The notes below the pieces were generated by a model that ran no database searches, was not told the DNA's origin, and was given only the letters and a program-made list of their open reading frames with translations. Positions 23,329-31,700 of a DNA stretch of 64,000 bases are shown in pieces. The translations under genes were made by a program, and so were the position numbers. Every line of letters starts with the position of its first letter. Position 1 is the first letter of the stretch. The stretch is from Streptomyces seoulensis (lineage in GTDB: Bacteria > Actinomycetota > Actinomycetes > Streptomycetales > Streptomycetaceae), in the NCBI RefSeq assembly GCF_004328625.1, contig NZ_CP032229.1:3596001-3660000 (forward strand), in the 5' to 3' direction.

Positions 23329-23365
23329 CGCCCCCGTCGCACGCGAGAGGCGTGCGACGGGGGCG
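23329..23365. terminator. Bidirectional hairpin terminator
   Basis: Perfect 15-bp inverted repeat (23329-23343 with 23351-23365) with a 7-nt loop, between the convergent HAD phosphatase and the transglycosylase-like gene; it can serve both. Confidence 0.85.
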
Positions 23366-23386
23366 GGACGCGACGGTCGTACCGGC

Positions 23387-23869
23387 TTAGTACGGGCCGT
23401 TGACGTTGTCGATCGAGCCGTAGCGGTGGTACGCGTAGTTGCAGGCCGCGGTGATGTTGGCGACCGGGTTGTACGGGTCGAAGGACGTGCCGGCGACGTG
23501 GTACGTCCGGAAGGTCGGGTCGATCACCTGGAGCAGGCCCTTGGACGGGGTGCCGTTGACGGCGTTGATGTCCCAGTTGTTGATGGCCAGCGGGTTGCCC
23601 GAGGACTCGCGCATCACGTTGCGGTGGATGCCGTTGTAGGTGCCCGGGATGCCCTTCTCGGCCATGATCGCCAGGGACTGGCGGATCCAGCCGTCGAGGT
23701 TGTTCGGGTACACGGCGGAGGCGGCGGCGGGCTTGGCGGCCGGGGCGGCGGAGGCACTGGTGGCGCCGACGAGGGGGAGCGCGAACATCGCGGCACCGGT
23801 ACCGGCGACGGCGAGCGTGCGGACGAGGCGGTTGGTGCGGGCACGGCGCGGCTGAGCAGCAGCAGACAT
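23387..23869 (-). CDS. Secreted transglycosylase (SLT)-domain protein
   Basis: 160 residues. The N-terminus is a signal peptide: basic RRARTNRLVRT, a hydrophobic core, then SASA. The mature part is a lysozyme-like goose-type/SLT domain of ~100 residues: the catalytic Glu in MRESSGNPLAIN and the GLLQVIDPTF signature. It would cleave peptidoglycan glycan strands outside the cell. I chose the ATG at 23869 with GGAGAGGAAA upstream; longer in-frame readings run through the riboswitch and are not coding. The gene is preceded by a c-di-AMP riboswitch and a hairpin, so expression should fall when c-di-AMP is high, if it behaves like other actinobacterial members. Confidence 0.92.
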   Translation of the reverse strand: MSAAAQPRRARTNRLVRTLAVAGTGAAMFALPLVGATSASAAPAAKPAAASAVYPNNLDGWIRQSLAIMAEKGIPGTYNGIHRNVMRESSGNPLAINNWDINAVNGTPSKGLLQVIDPTFRTYHVAGTSFDPYNPVANITAACNYAYHRYGSIDNVNGPY

Positions 23870-23938
23870 GTCGGTGTTTCCTCTCCGTCGCCTGCGAGGT
23901 GAGCTGTCGGGTTCGGGCGGGGAGGTGCCCGGCCGCGT

Positions 23939-23969
23939 CGTCCCCGGTGCCCGTCGGACACCGGGGACG
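23939..23969 (-). terminator. Intrinsic-terminator-like hairpin in the leader of the SLT gene
   Basis: Perfect 11-bp GC-rich inverted repeat (23939-23949 with 23959-23969), loop 9 nt, placed between the riboswitch aptamer and the start codon. It is the probable expression platform. No U-run follows. Confidence 0.6.
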
Positions 23970-23971
23970 AT

Positions 23972-24115
23972 TTCGGCTTCACCCCTAGCCGTCCCGGCGC
24001 GACATGGGTCGCACCGGTCCGGCGGCTTACCTGGGTCCCCCGCTCCTGCCGTACGAATGAGTTCGTGAGTGGGTGTGCCAGGCGCGGCAGGATTCGGCGT
24101 TCGCCTGACAGGGCG
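23972..24115 (-). ncRNA. Cyclic di-AMP riboswitch (ydaO-yuaA class)
   Basis: On the minus strand the leader carries the family landmarks in order: GCCGAATCCTGCCGCGCC (24098-24081), then GGCAGGAGCGGGGGACCCA (24050-24032), then GGGGTGAAGCC (23985-23975). These are the conserved blocks of the ydaO-yuaA aptamer (Rfam RF00379), known to bind cyclic di-AMP and to precede cell-wall hydrolase genes in actinobacteria. The CCTGCCG and CGGCAGG segments pair. It stands ~100 nt upstream of the SLT-domain gene. A covariance-model search would fix the ends. Confidence 0.88.
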
Positions 24116-24578
24116 GGAACGTATGCGACCGCACATGTCCTGAACAAGTACTGGATTCACCCAAAGCGCTAGTTGACCTTGCTCTGTCCCAAATGGCCCA
24201 CTTGATCCTTTGCGTCAGCCAATCCCCAACTTCCGTGTCCCGCACGGTAAGAAGGGGGTGAGAGGGGGTCTTGCGGGGGTATCCGCGGCCGAGTGGTCCG
24301 CGTGAGCCAACTCACGGAATCGCAAAATACGCAAAATCAGACATGGGGGATTATGTGCATTTGGGCCGTCTGTGGGTATTAGGGAGTGTCGGTCCCTCCC
24401 AGGCGGAACCTCTGGGACCTTCCCGTTCGTTGGGCCGGTGTGACCGCTACCTCACGAGCTGGACCGGTGGGTGCGATCGGTGATCGAAAGAGGACCGGAT
24501 ACGCTGCCTTGACTGATGGCAGCGACCTATCGACAAGCCGTGAAGTCGCCAGCAGACACCAGCAGACAGGAGAACCTC
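24116..24578. other. Intergenic region with short repeats between divergent genes
   Basis: No gene is seen here. It must hold the promoter of the riboswitch RNA (leftward) and that of the polyprenyl synthase (rightward). At 24301-24316 there is a 6-bp inverted repeat with a 4-nt loop (CGTGAG/CTCACG). At 24321-24337 the AT-rich octamer CGCAAAAT occurs twice, 9 nt apart, unusual in DNA of this composition and compatible with a regulator site. The first arm plus loop resembles a BldD-type AGTGA...TCAC site only loosely. Confidence 0.4.
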
Positions 24579-25589
24579 GTGACCGTCGTCGGGCCGTTCG
24601 GGCTGAGCGTGCGGGACCAGGCACTGGAAGCCGATGTCCAGGCCGGACTGGCGGCTGTCGAGGCGGGCCTGCTAGAGGCCACCAAGAGCGATGTCCCCTT
24701 CATCACCGGGTCCGCCCAGCACCTGGTGCGGGCCGGCGGCAAGCGGTTCCGTCCGCTGCTCGTGCTGCTGTCCGCCCAGTTCGGCGACCGGCACGCCCCG
24801 CGCATCGTCCCCTCGGCCGTCGTCGTCGAGCTGACCCACCTGGCCACGCTCTACCACGACGACGTCATGGACGAGGCGGCCGTGCGGCGCGGCGTGGACA
24901 GCGCCAACACCCGCTGGGGCAACTCCGTCGCGGTGCTGACCGGTGACTTCCTCTTCGCCCGCGCCACGCAGATACTCGCCGATCTCGGCCCCGAGGCCGT
25001 CCGGGTGCAGGCCCTCGCCTTCGAGCGCCTCGTCACCGGCCAGATAATGGAGACCGCGGGTCCCCAGGACGGCCGCGACCCTGTCGAGCACTACCTCGAC
25101 GTGCTCTCCGGCAAGACGGGCTCCCTGGTCGCCGTGTCCTGCCGGTTCGGCGCCATGATGTCCGGCGCCGAGGAGAGCGTGGTCGACGTGCTCACCCAGT
25201 ACGGCGAGCGGCTCGGCGTCGCCTTCCAGCTCGCCGACGACGTGCTGGACATCGCCTCAGAGTCCGACGAGTCCGGCAAGACCCCCGGCACCGACCTGCG
25301 CGAGGGCGTGCCCACGCTGCCCGTGCTCCGGCTGCGCGAGCGCGCCGCCCGGCTCGGCGAGCCCGCCGACCTCGCGCTGTGCGAGCTGCTGGACTCCGAC
25401 CTCAGCGACGACGCCCGGCTCGCCGAGGCGCTCACCGCGCTGCGCGCCCACCCCGCGCTGGAGCTGGCCCGCCGCGACGCGGTGCGGTACGCGGAGGAGG
25501 CCCGCGCGGCCCTCGCCCCGCTGAAGGACTGCACCGCCAAGTCGGCCCTGATCGAACTGTGCGACGCCGTGGTGCACCGGGCGGGCTGA
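24579..25589 (+). CDS. Long-chain polyprenyl diphosphate synthase
   Basis: 336 residues. The two Asp-rich motifs are LYHDDVMDEA (first, ~residue 90) and QLADDVLDIASE (second, ~residue 218), with GGKRFRP for isopentenyl diphosphate binding. The residues before the first motif (THLAT) are small, consistent with a long-chain product such as the side chain of menaquinone. The cytosolic enzyme condenses isopentenyl diphosphate with allylic primers. I chose the GTG at 24579 because of CAGGAGAACCTC before it; an ATG at 24516 lacks a site. Menaquinone is the electron acceptor of the complex I encoded upstream, a plausible but unproven link. Confidence 0.93.
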   Translation: MTVVGPFGLSVRDQALEADVQAGLAAVEAGLLEATKSDVPFITGSAQHLVRAGGKRFRPLLVLLSAQFGDRHAPRIVPSAVVVELTHLATLYHDDVMDEAAVRRGVDSANTRWGNSVAVLTGDFLFARATQILADLGPEAVRVQALAFERLVTGQIMETAGPQDGRDPVEHYLDVLSGKTGSLVAVSCRFGAMMSGAEESVVDVLTQYGERLGVAFQLADDVLDIASESDESGKTPGTDLREGVPTLPVLRLRERAARLGEPADLALCELLDSDLSDDARLAEALTALRAHPALELARRDAVRYAEEARAALAPLKDCTAKSALIELCDAVVHRAG

Positions 25590-25816
25590 GACACAGGGGC
25601 GCTCGTCCGACCCCTACGGGTCGGTGCGGGCGCCCGGTGCGTACGTCATACCGCAGATGTACGCCGAGTTGGCTCCGTGGGCTGACGCCTGAGGACTGCC
25701 GCCTTGGTGTGATGGGAACCAGGGAAACCACCACTCCTCACCGATCCGGGTGAGAATGGCGGCTCGGGTGGAACCCATAGAGCGCAGCCGCCGCCGACGA
25801 CGGAGGTAAGGCAGAC

Positions 25817-27001
25817 ATGGCACCGTACGAATCCGACCACGCGACCGGCACCGGCCCCGACGAGGACCCGCGTACCGGCCGCCGCAAGGCCGCCCGGTAC
25901 GTCGTGCCCGTCGCGGTGGTGGGTGTCGCGGCCGCCACCATCGGGCTGGTCCCGGCGCTCGCCGCCTCCGGCGACCCGGACCTGCCGAAGATCACCGCGC
26001 AGCAGCTCGTCGAGAAGATCGCCAAGTCCGACGTCCAGCGGATGTCCGGCACCGTGAAGGTCAGCACCGACCTCGGCCTGCCCGACCTCGGCGCCCTCCA
26101 GGGCGGCATGGGCGGCCAGGGCGGCGACGACTCCTCCGCCGACCCGCGGACCAAGCTCACCGAGCTGGCCTCCGGCACCCACACCCTGCGGGTGGCCGCC
26201 GACGGCCCCGAGAAGCAGAAGGTCTCGCTGCTGGAGCGCGACGCCGAGTACAGCCTGATCCACAACGACAAGAACGTGTGGGGCTACGACAGCGCGAGCA
26301 ACGAGGTCTTCCACACCACCGCCCAGCACACCGGCGACAAGCGCGAGCACCGGCCGAGCGCCACGCCCGACGACTTCGCAAAGGAGGCGCTGAAGTCGGT
26401 CGACTCCACCACCTCGGTCACCGTCGACGGCACCGCCCGCATCGCCGGCCGCGACGCCTACCAGCTCGTGATCAAGCCCAAGCAGTCCGGCTCCACCGTC
26501 CGTGACGTCACCATCGGCGTCGACGCCAAGACCGGCCTGCCGCTGAAGTTCACCCTCACCCCGAAGAGCGGCGGCGCCCCCGTCCTCGACGCGGGCTTCA
26601 CCAAGGTCTCCTTCGCCGCCCCGCCCGCCTCCACCTTCGACTTCCGCGCGCCGGGGGGCGCGAAGGTCACCGAGGAGAAGCCGGGCAAGGACGAGCGGCA
26701 CGCCCAGGGCTTCGGCGAGGAGTTCGCCCCGGGCGGCCTGAAGGGCGCCGACACCATCGGCGAGGGCTGGGCCACCATCGCCACGTTCGACACCGGCGCC
26801 AAGGGCGACAAGTCCGCCCAGCAGGGCGGCGCGATGGGCGGCTTCCTCGGCTCGCTGGGCGACCCGGTCTCCGGCGGCTTCGGCAAGGGCACCGTCTTCT
26901 CCACCCGCCTGGTCAACGCCCTGATCACCGACGACGGCAAGGTCTACGCGGGCGCGGTCACCAAGGACGCCCTGGTCAAGGCGGCCGACGCGGACAAGTA
27001 G
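25817..27001 (+). CDS. LolA-like secreted or membrane-anchored protein
   Basis: 394 residues. A basic N-terminus (RRKAARY) is followed by one hydrophobic segment at residues ~30-50 that may be a signal peptide or anchor. The rest resembles the LolA/DUF2092 fold: a half-barrel of beta strands with repeated features such as TLRVAADGPEKQKV, GRDAYQLVIKPK and DAKTGLPLKF. Such proteins bind lipid or lipoprotein moieties; in actinobacteria the role is unclear. It has an AGGTAAGGCAG site before the ATG. The ABC ATPase starts 25 nt downstream, so a three-gene operon is likely in which this protein could be the exported partner or substrate carrier. Confidence 0.8.
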   Translation: MAPYESDHATGTGPDEDPRTGRRKAARYVVPVAVVGVAAATIGLVPALAASGDPDLPKITAQQLVEKIAKSDVQRMSGTVKVSTDLGLPDLGALQGGMGGQGGDDSSADPRTKLTELASGTHTLRVAADGPEKQKVSLLERDAEYSLIHNDKNVWGYDSASNEVFHTTAQHTGDKREHRPSATPDDFAKEALKSVDSTTSVTVDGTARIAGRDAYQLVIKPKQSGSTVRDVTIGVDAKTGLPLKFTLTPKSGGAPVLDAGFTKVSFAAPPASTFDFRAPGGAKVTEEKPGKDERHAQGFGEEFAPGGLKGADTIGEGWATIATFDTGAKGDKSAQQGGAMGGFLGSLGDPVSGGFGKGTVFSTRLVNALITDDGKVYAGAVTKDALVKAADADK

Positions 27002-27026
27002 CCCGGCCGACACGCGAGGGGAACCG

Positions 27027-27989
27027 ATGGAGCCACCGTCCGCCACGGGGGAAGAGGCCGCGCCGGTCATCGCCACGCGCGGCCTCACCAAGCGGTACCG
27101 GGGCGGACAGCTCGCCGTGGACGGTCTCGACCTGACCGTCCCGGCGGGCAGCGTCTTCGGCTTCCTCGGCCCCAACGGCTCCGGCAAGACCACCACCATC
27201 CGCATGCTGATGGGCCTGATCGACCCGACCTCGGGCACCGCGCACGTCCTGGGCCGCCCCATGCCGGGCGCCACCCGTGCCGTCCTGCCCGAGGTCGGCG
27301 CCCTCATCGAGGGCCCCGCGCTCTACGGCTTCCTCTCCGGCCGGGACAACCTGCTGCGCTACGACTCCGCCGACCCGGCCGCCGACCCCCGCACCCGGCG
27401 CGCCCGCACCGCCGCCGCGCTGGAGCGGGTGGGGCTCGCCGCGGCCGGGAGCAAGAAGGCACGGGCGTACTCGCTCGGCATGAAGCAGCGCCTCGGCCTG
27501 GCCGCCGCCCTGCTCCGCCCGCGCCGCCTGCTCGTGCTGGACGAGCCCACCAACGGGCTCGACCCGCAGGGCATGCGCGAGATCCGCGGCCTGATCCGGG
27601 AACTGGCCGCCGACGGCACCACCGTCTTCCTCTCCTCCCACCTCCTCGACGAGATCGAGCAGGTCTGCACCCACGCGGCGGTGATGACCCGTGGCCGGCT
27701 GGTGGTCCAGGGCGCGGTGGCCGACCTGTCCGCCGGGGCGCGCGGCCGGCTCGCCGTGACCACCCCGGACCCGGCGGACGCGGCCCGCGTGCTGGGGGAA
27801 CAGGGCGTCACCGGCCTCACCGTGACCGGCGGGACGGTCACCGGGGAACCGCCCGCCCGCGACCTCGCCGAGGTGAACGCCGCCCTGGTCGCGGCGGGCG
27901 TGCGGGTACGGGGGTTCACCCTGGAACGGGCCTCGCTGGAGGACGCGTTCGTGGCACTGACCGGAGAGGGCTTCGATGTCGCGGGCTGA
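27027..27989 (+). CDS. ABC transporter ATP-binding protein
   Basis: 320 residues. Walker A GPNGSGKTT, ABC signature YSLGMKQRLGLAAAL, Walker B LLVLDEPTNGLDP and the H-loop SSHLLDE are all intact. It resembles the CcmA/NatA (DRI/drug-resistance) group, which pairs with a separate ABC-2 permease. A ~90-residue C-terminal domain follows the ATPase core. The stop overlaps the permease start by 14 nt. Confidence 0.95.
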   Translation: MEPPSATGEEAAPVIATRGLTKRYRGGQLAVDGLDLTVPAGSVFGFLGPNGSGKTTTIRMLMGLIDPTSGTAHVLGRPMPGATRAVLPEVGALIEGPALYGFLSGRDNLLRYDSADPAADPRTRRARTAAALERVGLAAAGSKKARAYSLGMKQRLGLAAALLRPRRLLVLDEPTNGLDPQGMREIRGLIRELAADGTTVFLSSHLLDEIEQVCTHAAVMTRGRLVVQGAVADLSAGARGRLAVTTPDPADAARVLGEQGVTGLTVTGGTVTGEPPARDLAEVNAALVAAGVRVRGFTLERASLEDAFVALTGEGFDVAG

Positions 27990-28848
27990 GACCACGTACC
28001 CCACGGCGCCCCGCGCCCTGTGGACCTTCGGGCTGCTGCGCAGCGAGCTGGTCACCACCCTGCGCCGCTGGCGCACCCTGGTGCTGCTCGCGGTGCTGGC
28101 CGCGGTGCCGGTGCTGATCGGGATCGCGGTACGGGCCGAGACGGGCGGCGGCGGGGACCCGGACCGGGGTGGCGGGGGACCGGCCTTCATCGCGCAGGTC
28201 ACCAACAACGGGCTGTTCCTGGTCTTCACCGCGCTCGCGGCGACCCTGCCGTTCTTCCTGCCGTTGGCGGTCGGGGTGATCGCCGGGGACGCGGTGGCGG
28301 GGGAGGCGGGCGCGGGCACGCTGCGCTATCTGCTGGTCGCCCCGGCGGGCCGCACCCGGCTGCTGCTGACCAAGTACGCGACCGTGCTGGCCTTCTGCCT
28401 GCTGGCCACCCTGGTCGTCGCGGTGTCCGCGCTGGCCGTGGGAGCGCTGCTGTTCCCGCTGGGGGAGGTCACGACGATCTCCGGCACCCGGATCGGCTTC
28501 GGCGACGGGCTGCTCCGGGCGCTGCTGATCGCCCTGGCGGTGGCGGCCTCGCTGGTCGGGGTGGCGGCGCTCGGGCTGTTCGTCTCCACGCTGACCAACA
28601 GCGGGATCGCGGCGATGGCGACCACCGTGGGGCTGCTGATCACCGTCCAGATCCTCGACCAGATCCCGCAGCTCCACGCGATCCAGCCGTACCTGTTCTC
28701 GCACTACTGGCTGTCCTTCGCCGACCTGCTGCGCGACCCGGTCCTCTGGGACGACCTCCGCCGCGATCTCGTCCTCCAGGGGATCTACGCGGCGGTGTTC
28801 GGCACGGCGGCGTGGGCGCGGTTCACGGCGAAGGACATCACGGCCTAG
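27976..28848 (+). CDS. ABC-2 type permease
   Basis: 290 residues with six hydrophobic segments, the standard ABC-2/NatB-like permease layout, and LLRSELVTTLRRWRT as the N-terminal amphipathic entry helix. It pairs with the ATPase gene it overlaps. The exported substrate is unknown; context with a LolA-like protein hints at a lipid or envelope component. Its TAG stop shares bases with the stop of the convergent FMN reductase (CTAG). Confidence 0.9.
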   Translation: MSRAETTYPTAPRALWTFGLLRSELVTTLRRWRTLVLLAVLAAVPVLIGIAVRAETGGGGDPDRGGGGPAFIAQVTNNGLFLVFTALAATLPFFLPLAVGVIAGDAVAGEAGAGTLRYLLVAPAGRTRLLLTKYATVLAFCLLATLVVAVSALAVGALLFPLGEVTTISGTRIGFGDGLLRALLIALAVAASLVGVAALGLFVSTLTNSGIAAMATTVGLLITVQILDQIPQLHAIQPYLFSHYWLSFADLLRDPVLWDDLRRDLVLQGIYAAVFGTAAWARFTAKDITA

Positions 28849-29426
28849 CGGCCCGGGAACCTGGCCGTGGGGGTCTCGCCGGCGAAGAAGGTCTTCGCGC
28901 GGGCCAGCGCCTCGGTGTCGTGGCGTACGTCGCCGGGGCCGCTGCCGTTGCCGAGCAGCACTCCGCCGAAGCGCATCTTCAGATAGGCGGCGGAGTTGTT
29001 CAGGCTGCCGATCAGGGGGTCGGCGACCGAGGGGTCACGGTCCGCGAGCGCCGTCACGCCCCACAGGGTCCGGCCGGCCATCGTGTCCTTGAAGCCGACC
29101 TCGGGGATGCGCAGCCAGCCCGACCAGTGGTCCAGGTACCGCTTGGTGAGGCTGGAGAGGGAGTACCAGTAAAGCGGCGAGGCGATCACCACGTCCGTGG
29201 CGGCCAGCGTGGCGTCCAGCAGCGTTCCGGCGGGGGTGCCGGGGGCGGGGCGTACGTGGTCGGTGTCGTGCCGCAGGTCCTCCGCCTCGGGCAGCGGCAG
29301 CCCGGCCAGCCTGATCCACTCCTGCTCGACCCCCTGCGGCAACTGCTCGGCGGCGGCGCGGGCGAGGAACTCGGTGTTGCCCTGGGTGCGGGCGCTGCCC
29401 AGGACGAAGAGGAAACGACGGCTCAT
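28845..29426 (-). CDS. NADPH-dependent FMN reductase-like flavoprotein
   Basis: 193 residues, flavodoxin-like fold. The FMN phosphate loop is GSARTQGNTEFLAR at residue ~10, and SPLYWYSLSSLTKRYLDHW is the second flavin contact typical of the NADPH-dependent FMN reductase/NAD(P)H-quinone reductase group. It is probably cytosolic and reduces quinones, azo or nitro compounds; the true substrate is unknown. The ATG at 29426 is preceded by CCAGGGGTACCC. Its upstream region carries a dyad described separately. Confidence 0.85.
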   Translation of the reverse strand: MSRRFLFVLGSARTQGNTEFLARAAAEQLPQGVEQEWIRLAGLPLPEAEDLRHDTDHVRPAPGTPAGTLLDATLAATDVVIASPLYWYSLSSLTKRYLDHWSGWLRIPEVGFKDTMAGRTLWGVTALADRDPSVADPLIGSLNNSAAYLKMRFGGVLLGNGSGPGDVRHDTEALARAKTFFAGETPTARFPGR

Positions 29427-29454
29427 GGGTACCCCTGGAGCGAGTGAAGTTTAA

Positions 29455-29482
29455 TCCGCATGCATCTTATGCACGTGCAAGT
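29455..29482 (-). promoter_or_regulatory. Promoter with embedded palindromes upstream of the FMN reductase
   Basis: On the minus strand TTGCAC (29482-29477) is followed 18 nt later by an AT-rich GATTAA (29458-29453). Between them lie the inverted repeat TGCAT-ctt... (TGCAT/ATGCA at 29461-29473) and, overlapping the -35, the palindrome GCACGTGC. Such a dyad between promoter boxes is typical of repressor operators. The regulator is not identified. Confidence 0.4.
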
Positions 29483-29611
29483 ACTGTCGGGCAAGGGCGG
29501 CTGGTGCGAGGCTGTGACGTCGCGGTGACGCGCGCGGGCGCCCCGGGCGGCGAGACTGGACGCAGGAGGCGTACGACCGGGCGCGGCGCCGGGGGAAATG
29601 AGGGAACAGGG

Positions 29612-30847
29612 ATGTCTCGACTCAGCTTCGAGAAGCGGCGCGCGGACCTGCCGGTCCAGGTCCGCGTCTCGGCAGCCGGCACGGCGTCGGTCGCCGGTAC
29701 GCCCGTCCTCCGGGCGCCGGGCGAGGACATCCACGACGCCGTCCTCAACCACCTCCACCACCTCGCCACGTCCCACGGCACCCCGATCCGGGCCACCATC
29801 CACGACGACGCGGCCGGCTGCCTGGTCCCGCTGGAGATCTCGCCCGACGGCACGACCCGGATGACGGGGGAGCCGACGCGGCTGCCCGCGGCACCGGGGA
29901 CCGTGCAGCCGCCCCGGGGGGTGTTCGGGCCGCCGCCGGTGATGGGGGGTGGTGAGGGGGAGGCGATACCGAGGCGCAAGCCTCGGTCTGCGTCCAGCAC
30001 GGTCAACTTCCGCAAGGTGAAGCCTGTTTCGGGCGTTGGGGTGGCCTCCGAGCCGGGTCCGGAACTGGTCCTCGGCGCCAAGCCCGCCCCTGAGCCGGGT
30101 CCCGAAGTGGTACTCGGTCCCGAGCCTGCCCCGGGCCCGGCTTCCGAACTGGGTCTTGGCCCCGAGGCCGCCTCCGGTCCGGGCCCGGAAATGGTCCTCG
30201 GCGCCAAGCCCGCCCCGGTTCCCGAAGTGGTCCTCGGCGCCAAGGCCGCCCCCGCTCCGGGTCCCGAACTCGTCCTGGGCCCCAAGTCGGCCCCCGAAGC
30301 CGAGCCCGAGCCCGTTCCGCCGAGCCGGTTCGACGCCATCGCGGAGGAGATGCTCGCGGAGGCGCCGGTGGGGGAGACGCAGGACGGGGCCGAGGTGTGG
30401 ACGGCCGCGCTGGCGCGCGTCGGGGACGCCGTACGGGACGGAGAGGTCGAGCGGGCGGCCGAGCTGGCGAGCCGGGCGGTGGCGAAGGCGTCCCGCGCGC
30501 TGGGCCCCCGGCACCCCGAGGTGCTGCACCTGCGTGAACTCTGCGCGTACATCGCGTACTTGACCGGCGACCCGGCCCGCGCCTTCGACCTCTCGCTGGA
30601 CCTGGCCCGCAAGCGCGCCGAGTCGGGCGACCCGGCGGCGGCCTACAGCAACGTCCGCAGCGCGGCGACCGCGTGGCGCGCGGTGGGCGACGCGGAGCAG
30701 GCCCTACGGATGGGCCGTGAACTCATCGGCGTGTGGACGGCGTTGGCCGCGGCGCCCGGTCCCGCCGCGACCGACCCCCGCCCCCTGGAGTCGGCCCACA
30801 CCCGCATGACCCGCCTGACGGCGCGGGCGGGGGCGGCCGAGGCGTGA
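29612..30847 (+). CDS. Repeat-containing protein with TPR-like C-terminus
   Basis: 411 residues; not recognised as a named family. The first ~110 residues (LSFEKRRADLPVQVRVS...) look globular and are reminiscent of short domains in Streptomyces tetratricopeptide proteins. Residues ~148-229 are six degenerate copies of a 14-residue Pro/Gly/Glu unit. Residues ~250-400 are Ala-rich helices of TPR type (RVGDAVRDGEVERAAELASRA, HPEVLHLRELCAYIAYLTG). No signal peptide is seen. I chose the ATG at 29612 after GAGGGAACAGGG. Probably a scaffold or interaction protein. Confidence 0.75.
   Translation: MSRLSFEKRRADLPVQVRVSAAGTASVAGTPVLRAPGEDIHDAVLNHLHHLATSHGTPIRATIHDDAAGCLVPLEISPDGTTRMTGEPTRLPAAPGTVQPPRGVFGPPPVMGGGEGEAIPRRKPRSASSTVNFRKVKPVSGVGVASEPGPELVLGAKPAPEPGPEVVLGPEPAPGPASELGLGPEAASGPGPEMVLGAKPAPVPEVVLGAKAAPAPGPELVLGPKSAPEAEPEPVPPSRFDAIAEEMLAEAPVGETQDGAEVWTAALARVGDAVRDGEVERAAELASRAVAKASRALGPRHPEVLHLRELCAYIAYLTGDPARAFDLSLDLARKRAESGDPAAAYSNVRSAATAWRAVGDAEQALRMGRELIGVWTALAAAPGPAATDPRPLESAHTRMTRLTARAGAAEA
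30053..30298 (+). repeat. Coding tandem repeat, six ~42-nt units
   Basis: Six consecutive units of 13-14 codons encoding variants of PGPELVLGAKPAPE. The units are degenerate at DNA level and keep the frame (39 or 42 nt each), so selection acts on the protein. Confidence 0.8.
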
Positions 30848-30854
30848 GGCCGGC

Positions 30855-31199
30855 TCAGCCGCAGCTCTCCGCTACCCGTACGACCCCGAGCACGACCGGG
30901 TAGCCGGTGATCTGCCGGTTCGGTCCCGGCCGGGTCTCGCAGACCTTCCACTCGACCGGATCGCCCACCGAACGCCCCTTCCCGCTCACGTCCTTGAGGG
31001 TCACCTCGGTGCCGGGACCCAGCTGCTCGACGGCGCGCCCGGCGTTGCCACCGATCAGGTCCATCATGGTCTCGGTGACCGGCTGGGGGTTCGCACGGGG
31101 CGTGGCCGTCTGCCGAGGGTCTGGTGCGACCGCCCGAGCGCAGGCGCTGACCGAGGCCAGCAGAGCGACGGCGACGAGGACTCTCCCTACTGAACGCAA
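30855..31199 (-). CDS. Small lipoprotein
   Basis: 114 residues if it starts at the TTG at 31199. A basic start is followed by a hydrophobic core and the lipobox LASVSAC, so the Cys would be lipidated and the protein anchored outside the membrane. The rest has no recognised domain; two further Cys (WKVCETRP and the C-terminal ESCG) could form a disulfide. An in-frame ATG at 31235 would overlap the upstream VOC gene by 49 nt and put 12 extra residues before the signal, so I prefer the TTG, which overlaps it by 13 nt. Confidence 0.72.
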   Translation of the reverse strand: MRSVGRVLVAVALLASVSACARAVAPDPRQTATPRANPQPVTETMMDLIGGNAGRAVEQLGPGTEVTLKDVSGKGRSVGDPVEWKVCETRPGPNRQITGYPVVLGVVRVAESCG

Positions 31200-31660
31200 A
31201 ACTCGTTCCCCTCCGGGTCGGCCAGCACGGTCCATGCTCCCGCCGGCTCACTCACCTCACGCAGCACGGTCGCCCCCAGCGCGACGAGCCGAGCCACCTC
31301 CTCGACCCGCCGCTCCGGCCCGGCATGCAGATCGAGATGCAGCCGGTTCTTCCCGCTCTTCGCCTCCGCCACCCGCTGAAAGAGCACCCGCCGCCCCGAC
31401 CCGGTCCCCGTCTCGGAGTCGTACGGGTCCTCGGGATGCCGCACAGCCACCAAATCCCGGAACGCCGGCCGCCCGTGATACTCCACAGTCGCCTCCCCGC
31501 CCAACGCCCCGACCCCCAACAACCGCTCGATCAACCCACTGTTGTCCTCGGCCTCGTAGTGCAACGCAGCCCCCCAGAAGTCGGCCTGCGCATGCGGATC
31601 AACCGCATCCACCACAACCTTCCAGTGCAACGGCTCAGCCCGCGAAGAAGAAGTCACCAT
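31187..31660 (-). CDS. VOC-superfamily (glyoxalase-like) protein
   Basis: 157 residues, two beta-alpha-beta-beta-beta modules. The start LHWKVVVDAVDPHAQADFWGAAL and the later RLHLDLHAGPE and LADPEGNEFCV match the Glyoxalase_6-like branch, often annotated as glyoxalase or bleomycin-resistance-like. Substrate is unknown; such proteins may be metal enzymes or binding proteins. Its end overlaps the lipoprotein start, so they may be co-transcribed. Confidence 0.85.
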   Translation of the reverse strand: MVTSSSRAEPLHWKVVVDAVDPHAQADFWGAALHYEAEDNSGLIERLLGVGALGGEATVEYHGRPAFRDLVAVRHPEDPYDSETGTGSGRRVLFQRVAEAKSGKNRLHLDLHAGPERRVEEVARLVALGATVLREVSEPAGAWTVLADPEGNEFCVQ

Positions 31661-31700
31661 GCAGCCCTTTATAGAGCCGGCGCCCGCCCCACATGGCGAG

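Noticed and set aside
24301..24316. BldD binding site
   Set aside because: The inverted repeat matches only part of the AGTGA...TCACC pattern; too weak to call.
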